A stretch of DNA of 64,000 nt, from the NCBI RefSeq assembly GCF_023555495.1, contig NZ_JALCZO010000002.1:124001-188000 (forward strand), in the 5' to 3' direction. The notes under the pieces were generated by a model. The model was given only the letters and a program-made list of their open reading frames with translations, searched no databases and was not told where the DNA came from. Below, in pieces: positions 60,048-64,000 of this stretch. Position 1 is the stretch's first letter. Each line of letters begins with the position of its first letter. A program made the translations under genes and the position numbers. The DNA comes from Polaribacter sp. Z022. GTDB taxonomy: Bacteria > Bacteroidota > Bacteroidia > Flavobacteriales > Flavobacteriaceae.

Positions 60048-61739
60048 ATGATTAAAACATATTGGAATAAAGGATCAAAACAGAAAAAGAGAGTACTATT
60101 ATTTGGTGTTATTTTAATAGGATTATTGTTCTTTTTAAGAGACGATTATCAACCAGCATTGTTGTTTTTTAGAAAATTTATTTTCATAATTATACTATGT
60201 TTTGTAGTACTGTTTTTAGGCTTAAGAAATTTTAGAAAATCTGCTAGTACAGGTGGTAGAATAGGAATTTTATTTTTTCTATCACTCTTTTTTGGAGCTT
60301 TATATTATGTAGGTTGGAGTATGAATTTTTATGATTATATGAAAACCTATAATGTATTTAATGATTTAAATAAAGTAGAAATAAACGAACTTCCTTTAAC
60401 TCAAAATGAGAGAATTCAACCTTTAAGAAATATTTTTTCGATGGCAAACGAATCTGTTGGAGAAACCAAAGATGTTTCTTTGCCACATTTAGTTAGAGTA
60501 GATGGTCATAATCAATGGACAATGGCAATTCAGCCAACAGAAAAGTATGTTTGGCAAGGAATTAAAGACAACACAGAAGAAGTTTTTTCGGTTTCAAGTA
60601 CAACACCATTTCCGCGTTTTTCATCAGAAAACAGAATTCCAGTTACATTTTCTATAGGAGAATCTTTAAAGTTTAGTAGAAATACTTACAATGCAGTTGT
60701 ACAACGTTTAAATCCTTGGATGTTATTTAATTACGAACCAAGTGATACTTATTACATGAAAAATGATAAAGGTGCTTGGGTTGAGGTTGTCAGTTTAATA
60801 AAATGGAAAGGTTTCTTTTTTCCTTATCCAACTTTTGGAGGAGTAATGGTTATTGATAATGGAGAGCATGATATAAAAGACTATTTAGAGAGAATTACTA
60901 TTGGAAAAGGAACCTATATTTCTCCAGAGGAAATGAAAAACTATAACTACTTAACAAGACAGAATACTTTGGCAGAAAGAGTTTCTCGTTTGCAAGCAGA
61001 AAGTTTAAAGTTTTTAGCAGGATTTTCAGATCCACTTCCTTGGAATATGGAAAGTGCAGTAAAAATACCAGATGCACCTAAAGATCAAAATAAACAACCA
61101 TATGTAACCGATTTCGATTTTTCTGATAGTAAAGAAAAAGCGTATAGTGGTTTGTATCATTGGTTTGGTTTAGAACCTGTTGGTAGCGAAAGAACCAGTT
61201 TAAGTTACAGTGTTTTTATTCCTGCAGATGGTACAGATAAGTTATATTATTACAATCATGCAGCAAAAAAACAAGGTTATGCAGGTGTTTCTGCTATGCC
61301 TTTAAAAGTAAAAGAATCTAAAAAAGAATACGATTGGAATGCAAATACGCCTGTAGAATTTAGACCTTATATAAAAAACATTGCAGGTAGAAAACGTATG
61401 TTTTTCTTAGGTACAGTTTCTACAATAAGTAGTGATAATCCAGAACAATTTGATGGTTCTGCTACTCCAGATTTAGCATTGGTAGATAGTGAGTATAGAG
61501 ATGTAGTTTGGATCAATTCTAAAAAACCAAGTACTTGGAATGAAGAGGTTTACTCTCAATTAAATGAAGCTTGGAGAACTAGTGAAAACACAAATATTTA
61601 CTTTGAAAAAGAGCACACAGTTTTAGAAAAAAACCAACAAATTTTAGATTCAATAAAATTACTTTCTAAACAAGAAATGAAACGTCAAGAAATAGAGAAA
61701 CTGCAAAAACAAATAGATTCTCTTAAAAAGAATAACTAG
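60048..61739 (+). CDS. Large membrane protein with extracytoplasmic domain (563 aa), AAA module
   Basis: A 563-residue protein. The first 95 residues hold three membrane helices (about 14-31, 38-62 and 70-93: RVLLFGVILIGLLFFL, FIFIIILCFVVLFLGL and IGILFFLSLFFGALYYVGW). Residues about 100-500 are a large, mostly beta domain rich in Trp and Tyr (VRVDGHNQWTMAIQPTEKYVW; YSGLYHWFGLEPVGSERTSL), probably outside the cytoplasm because an odd number of helices precedes it. The last 35 residues form a coiled coil (IKLLSKQEMKRQEIEKLQKQ). No family is recognised. It is the last gene of the set and is followed by an interspersed repeat. Confidence 0.7.
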   Translation: MIKTYWNKGSKQKKRVLLFGVILIGLLFFLRDDYQPALLFFRKFIFIIILCFVVLFLGLRNFRKSASTGGRIGILFFLSLFFGALYYVGWSMNFYDYMKTYNVFNDLNKVEINELPLTQNERIQPLRNIFSMANESVGETKDVSLPHLVRVDGHNQWTMAIQPTEKYVWQGIKDNTEEVFSVSSTTPFPRFSSENRIPVTFSIGESLKFSRNTYNAVVQRLNPWMLFNYEPSDTYYMKNDKGAWVEVVSLIKWKGFFFPYPTFGGVMVIDNGEHDIKDYLERITIGKGTYISPEEMKNYNYLTRQNTLAERVSRLQAESLKFLAGFSDPLPWNMESAVKIPDAPKDQNKQPYVTDFDFSDSKEKAYSGLYHWFGLEPVGSERTSLSYSVFIPADGTDKLYYYNHAAKKQGYAGVSAMPLKVKESKKEYDWNANTPVEFRPYIKNIAGRKRMFFLGTVSTISSDNPEQFDGSATPDLALVDSEYRDVVWINSKKPSTWNEEVYSQLNEAWRTSENTNIYFEKEHTVLEKNQQILDSIKLLSKQEMKRQEIEKLQKQIDSLKKNN

Positions 61740-61791
61740 TTTTATTACAAGTTTACAAAGCAATTTCTTTAAGTAAATAGTGTATTTTATT

Positions 61792-61877
61792 AGCAGCTAT
61801 TCCTGCTTTCATTACTCGCTTTTTTTGTTGAAAAAACAAAAAAGAGCTCAAACACACCATTCAATCAGGGCTAAACT
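61792..61877. repeat. Interspersed flavobacterial repeat (GCAGCTATTCCTGCT...CAGGGCTAAAC type)
   Basis: The sequence begins GCAGCTATTCCTGCTTTC, has a central A/T-rich hairpin (CTTTTTTTGTT and AACAAAAAAG around 61818-61843), and ends AATCAGGGCTAAACTT. This combination (CAGCTATTCCTGCTTTC.CTACTCGCTTTTTT and AGAGCTCAAAC) is a repeat type I remember between flavobacterial genes. Only one copy is seen in this window. The central hairpin may double as a terminator for the AAA module. The rest of 61740-61917 shows no gene. Confidence 0.6.
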
Positions 61878-61917
61878 TGTTTGTTAACTTATTATACTAT
61901 TCAAACAAAAAGAGTTT

Positions 61918-62868
61918 TTAAAGTTTTAAAACCATTTTAATATCACTTCTTTCATATGGAGAGTTTTTTTCAACAGGAATCTCTACAAAACCATATTTTC
62001 TATAAATGTATATGGCGTTTTCAAGTTTTCTACTAGAATAGAGTATAAGAGATTCTAAACCTTTATTTTTAGCAAAAGAAATACAATGTTGCATTAATTT
62101 TTGCCCAATTTTAAAGCCTCTGTATTTAGGTGACACTGCCATTTTAGTTAATTCAAATAATCCATCTTTTGTTGGCATAAGTGCTACTGTACCTACAATG
62201 TTATTATTCAATTTTGCAAAAAACACAAAACCTCCTTTATTAATAATGTACTTTTCTGGGTTGCTTAATACTTCTTCATCATAAGGTTCTACATAAAAAT
62301 ATTTTTGCAGCCATTCTATATTAAACTCATAAAAATGAGGTGCATATTCATTTTTATACGAAATAATTTCTATCAACTTTATTTTAGCATTCATATTAAT
62401 ATGATTAATTATAGCTTTACTAAACCTTTCTTCTTCAAATTTGTTTTCTAAAATATTTAAATGCTCTACCAAAGAATTAGAGGTTATTTTTGTATATCTT
62501 TTAATTGTAAATTCTATACTTTCCCAAACAGGAGTAATATCTGTAACTAACTTTTTTCCTTTGTTAGAGAGTTGTATTTTTTTCTTTCTTTTGTCATTTT
62601 TGTCTTCAGTTATTTTTATCAAACCTTTTTTTAATAGTTTATTTAAGGTTTGTGTTACAGCAGGTTGTGAGGTGTTTAAACTGTTTTTAATATCATTGTT
62701 ATTAACTCCTTTGTTGTTTTTTATAATTTTAAATACTGCAAAAAGATAAGGGTCAAAATCTATATTAAATTCATCATATACCAATTGAGTTTCTCTCATC
62801 ATAAACTCGCTTATTCTCTTTAATCTAGAACCCAATCCTAAATCTCCAAAACCTCTTAGTGCATCCAT
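61918..62868 (-). CDS. MarR-type regulator fused to a GNAT acetyltransferase
   Basis: A 316-residue fusion. Residues about 1-140 form a MarR winged helix (LFAVFKIIKNNKGVNNNDIKNSLNTSQPAVTQTLNKLLKKGLI, wing DKNDKRKKKIQLSNKG). Residues about 155-316 form a GNAT fold with the acetyl-CoA loop VSPKYRGFKIGQKLMQHCI and the closing NAIYIYRKYGFVEIP. Such fusions are a known architecture; the acetyl acceptor is unknown. The MarR part contains no Cys, so peroxide sensing of the OhrR kind is unlikely. It diverges from the doxX-like/osmC genes, with palindromes between them. Confidence 0.92.
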   Translation of the reverse strand: MDALRGFGDLGLGSRLKRISEFMMRETQLVYDEFNIDFDPYLFAVFKIIKNNKGVNNNDIKNSLNTSQPAVTQTLNKLLKKGLIKITEDKNDKRKKKIQLSNKGKKLVTDITPVWESIEFTIKRYTKITSNSLVEHLNILENKFEEERFSKAIINHINMNAKIKLIEIISYKNEYAPHFYEFNIEWLQKYFYVEPYDEEVLSNPEKYIINKGGFVFFAKLNNNIVGTVALMPTKDGLFELTKMAVSPKYRGFKIGQKLMQHCISFAKNKGLESLILYSSRKLENAIYIYRKYGFVEIPVEKNSPYERSDIKMVLKL

Positions 62869-62884
62869 ATCAATAAATAATTAT

Positions 62885-62896
62885 ATAAGTACTTAT
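62885..62896. promoter_or_regulatory. Palindrome near the start of the MarR-GNAT gene
   Basis: ATAAGTACTTAT is a perfect 12-bp palindrome, 17 bases upstream of the MarR-GNAT start codon at 62868. A possible autoregulatory site. Confidence 0.45.
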
Positions 62897-62960
62897 GTAA
62901 AAATATAATTATTTATTTAAACTTTAAAACATTTATATAAAAACAAATATATTCCTTGAA

Positions 62961-62982
62961 AATATATTCCTTGGAATATATT
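62961..62982. promoter_or_regulatory. MarR-type operator over the doxX promoter
   Basis: AATATATTCC (62961-62970), TT, GGAATATATT (62973-62982): a 22-bp palindrome with 10-bp perfect arms. A partial copy, ATATTCCTTGAA, precedes it (62948-62959). It covers the -33 region of the promoter reading into the doxX-like gene, so binding should block transcription. Confidence 0.7.
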
Positions 62983-63002
62983 AATAATTTTTACTATCTT
63001 TG
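62971..63002 (+). promoter_or_regulatory. Promoter of the doxX-like/osmC operon
   Basis: TTGG at 62971-62974, a 20-base spacer, then TATCTTTG at 62995-63002, an exact TAnnTTTG match. The start codon at 63027 is 24 bases downstream. Confidence 0.7.
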
Positions 63003-63026
63003 TATAGAATTTAAAACATATTAAAA

Positions 63027-63386
63027 ATGAAAACAACAAAAATTATTTATTACATATCTACTGCATTATTAACTTTATTAATGCTTTTTTCTGCTGGAAT
63101 GTATTTTTTTAATCATACAGAAGTAGCAGGTATGTTCACCAATTTCGGATACCCAACATATATAATTTATCCATATGCAGTTGCTAAATTATTAGGTGTT
63201 ATTGCAATTTGGTTTTTAGGCAATAAACCTGTAAAAGAATGGGCTTATGCTGGTTTTTTCTTTGCCTTTATTTTAGCTTTTTTTGCACATGTTATGATTA
63301 GTGATGGAGAACAAATGGGAGCTGTAGTTGCTATGATTCTTTTAGTTACTTCTTACATTACTAATAAAAAAATTAACAATGGATAA
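63027..63386 (+). CDS. DoxX-like small membrane protein
   Basis: A 119-residue protein with four membrane helices (IIYYISTALLTLLMLFSAGMYFF; IIYPYAVAKLLGVIAIWFLG; EWAYAGFFFAFILAFFAHVMI; GAVVAMILLVTSYI), matching the DoxX-like family. Members are linked to redox and thiosulfate or thiol metabolism, but no general function is agreed. The last codons overlap the osmC start by eight bases, so translation is coupled. The promoter carries a MarR-type operator. Confidence 0.85.
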   Translation: MKTTKIIYYISTALLTLLMLFSAGMYFFNHTEVAGMFTNFGYPTYIIYPYAVAKLLGVIAIWFLGNKPVKEWAYAGFFFAFILAFFAHVMISDGEQMGAVVAMILLVTSYITNKKINNG

Positions 63387-63786
63387 AACAAAAAAAGCAG
63401 CTGTAGTTTTGTCTAATAAAAACTATTTGGCAGAAGTAAAAACAAGAAATCATTATTTAACTATAGATGAACCAGTAGCTTCTGGAGGTGATGATAATGG
63501 GCCAACACCAGTAGAATATTTACTAACAGCAATTGGAGGGTGTGTTTCAATTACGTTAAGAATGTATGCAGAAAGAAAAGGTTGGGATGTAGGTAAAATT
63601 ACTGTTAATGTTTATCAAAAAGAAAAACAAACATCAGAAGGAATAAAAAAGTGGTTAGAAGAAGAAATTTCTTTTGAAAAAGAAATAACTGAAGACCAAA
63701 GAAAAAGATTGCTAATTATTGCAGGTAAATGCCCTGTTGCAAAAATGGTAAAAGGAGAAACAGAAATAAAAAGTAGTATTCAATAA
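63379..63786 (+). CDS. OsmC/Ohr-family protein
   Basis: A 135-residue protein of the OsmC family, which includes thiol peroxidases that reduce organic hydroperoxides. The two conserved Cys are visible: GGCVSITLRMYAERKG and AGKCPVAKMVKGE. DEPVASGGDDNGPTPVEYLL is the usual N-terminal signature. Length is normal. It overlaps the doxX-like gene by eight bases and precedes a flavin-reductase-like gene, which together suggest a redox-stress operon controlled by the divergent MarR-GNAT protein. Confidence 0.92.
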   Translation: MDKTKKAAVVLSNKNYLAEVKTRNHYLTIDEPVASGGDDNGPTPVEYLLTAIGGCVSITLRMYAERKGWDVGKITVNVYQKEKQTSEGIKKWLEEEISFEKEITEDQRKRLLIIAGKCPVAKMVKGETEIKSSIQ

Positions 63787-63891
63787 TTTAATTGGCAGTA
63801 TTAGTTTTAAGTATGTCAATTAGCAGTTTGTTAGAGTGATTTTTCTTTTTTGAAAAATTGTATCGAGAACAATTAAAAAAATATAAAAATT

Positions 63892-64000
63892 ATGAAAAAA
63901 ATAGTAGTATTTGCAGGTAGTAACAGTAAAAAATCAATCAATAAAGAATTAGCAGTTTTTACAGCAAGTTTAATAGAAAATGTTGAAGTTCAAGTTTTAG
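63892..64000 (+). CDS. NADPH-dependent FMN reductase-like protein, N-terminal fragment
   Basis: The first 36 codons of a gene that runs off the right end. The product starts MKKIVVFAGSNSKKSINKEL, matching the flavodoxin-fold opening of NADPH-dependent FMN reductases (beta strand, then the GSNS phosphate loop that binds FMN, then helix). It is 105 bases after osmC on the same strand. The rest of the gene, including the catalytic part, is not in the window. Confidence 0.8.
   Translation, partial: MKKIVVFAGSNSKKSINKELAVFTASLIENVEVQVL

Noticed and set aside
61918..62868. Frameshifted pair of separate MarR and GNAT genes
   Set aside because: The reading frame is continuous through both domains, and this fusion is a known architecture.

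Overview
This window is low-GC chromosomal DNA from a member of the Bacteroidota, most likely a marine flavobacterium of the Polaribacter/Tenacibaculum kind. Support: type IX secretion (T9SS) sorting domains of both type A and type B, SusC-like carboxypeptidase-regulatory/plug/beta-barrel outer-membrane proteins, promoters of the TTTG-N17-20-TAnnTTTG form, lysine/asparagine-rich proteins, and a sulfatase beside a large secreted beta-propeller enzyme as expected for use of sulfated algal polysaccharide. I saw no rRNA, tRNA, CRISPR array, phage or transposase gene.

Layout. 1-5.4 kb: the end of an E2 acyltransferase gene, secreted orphans, an AraC-type regulator and a CBM9/DUF5916 outer-membrane protein. 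5.4-8.4 kb: small orphans and htpG with an unusual upstream motif cluster. 8.4-10.9 kb: an aldehyde dehydrogenase and a FabH-like synthase. 10.9-15.5 kb: sulfatase plus a 938-residue propeller enzyme. 15.6-16.1 kb: two overlapping tiny membrane genes followed by a large dyad. 16.1-21.1 kb: two tandem outer-membrane beta-barrel receptors. 21.7-25.7 kb: one compact leftward operon, pyrR-pyrB-(STAS-like)-(bare T9SS domain)-rnz-PAS/LuxR, with a well-formed promoter and leader hairpin. 27.2-29.2 kb: an ArsR-controlled permease/rhodanese/thioredoxin operon with two near-identical operator sites. 29.4-34.1 kb: tandem DUF368 transporters, aroE and a DUF349 protein. 34.1-43.1 kb: housekeeping genes (NIF3, lpxK, yebC, ackA-pta, acyl-CoA carboxylase beta). 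43.2-48.8 kb: a giant T9SS type B surface protein.

48.9-61.7 kb is the most novel part. It holds a rightward set of seven genes: a long coiled-coil protein, an unknown 349-residue protein, a classical-AAA (Vps4/spastin-like) ATPase, a NudK-like Nudix hydrolase, an unknown 411-residue protein and two membrane proteins. The set is interrupted by a leftward pair (51.5-55.3 kb) encoding a T9SS-anchored binding protein and a 1044-residue paralogue of the propeller enzyme at 12.6 kb. The paralogous enzymes share long near-identical motifs and may be lambda-carrageenase-like (GH150) depolymerases; that family assignment is inference. The AAA/coiled-coil set is my best candidate for an undescribed system, possibly membrane or polymer remodelling.

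61.9-64 kb: a MarR-GNAT fusion regulator diverges from doxX-like, osmC and flavin-reductase genes, with a 22-bp palindrome over the promoter. Three kinds of interspersed, hairpin-forming intergenic repeats are also present (about 6.15, 50.4 and 61.8 kb).
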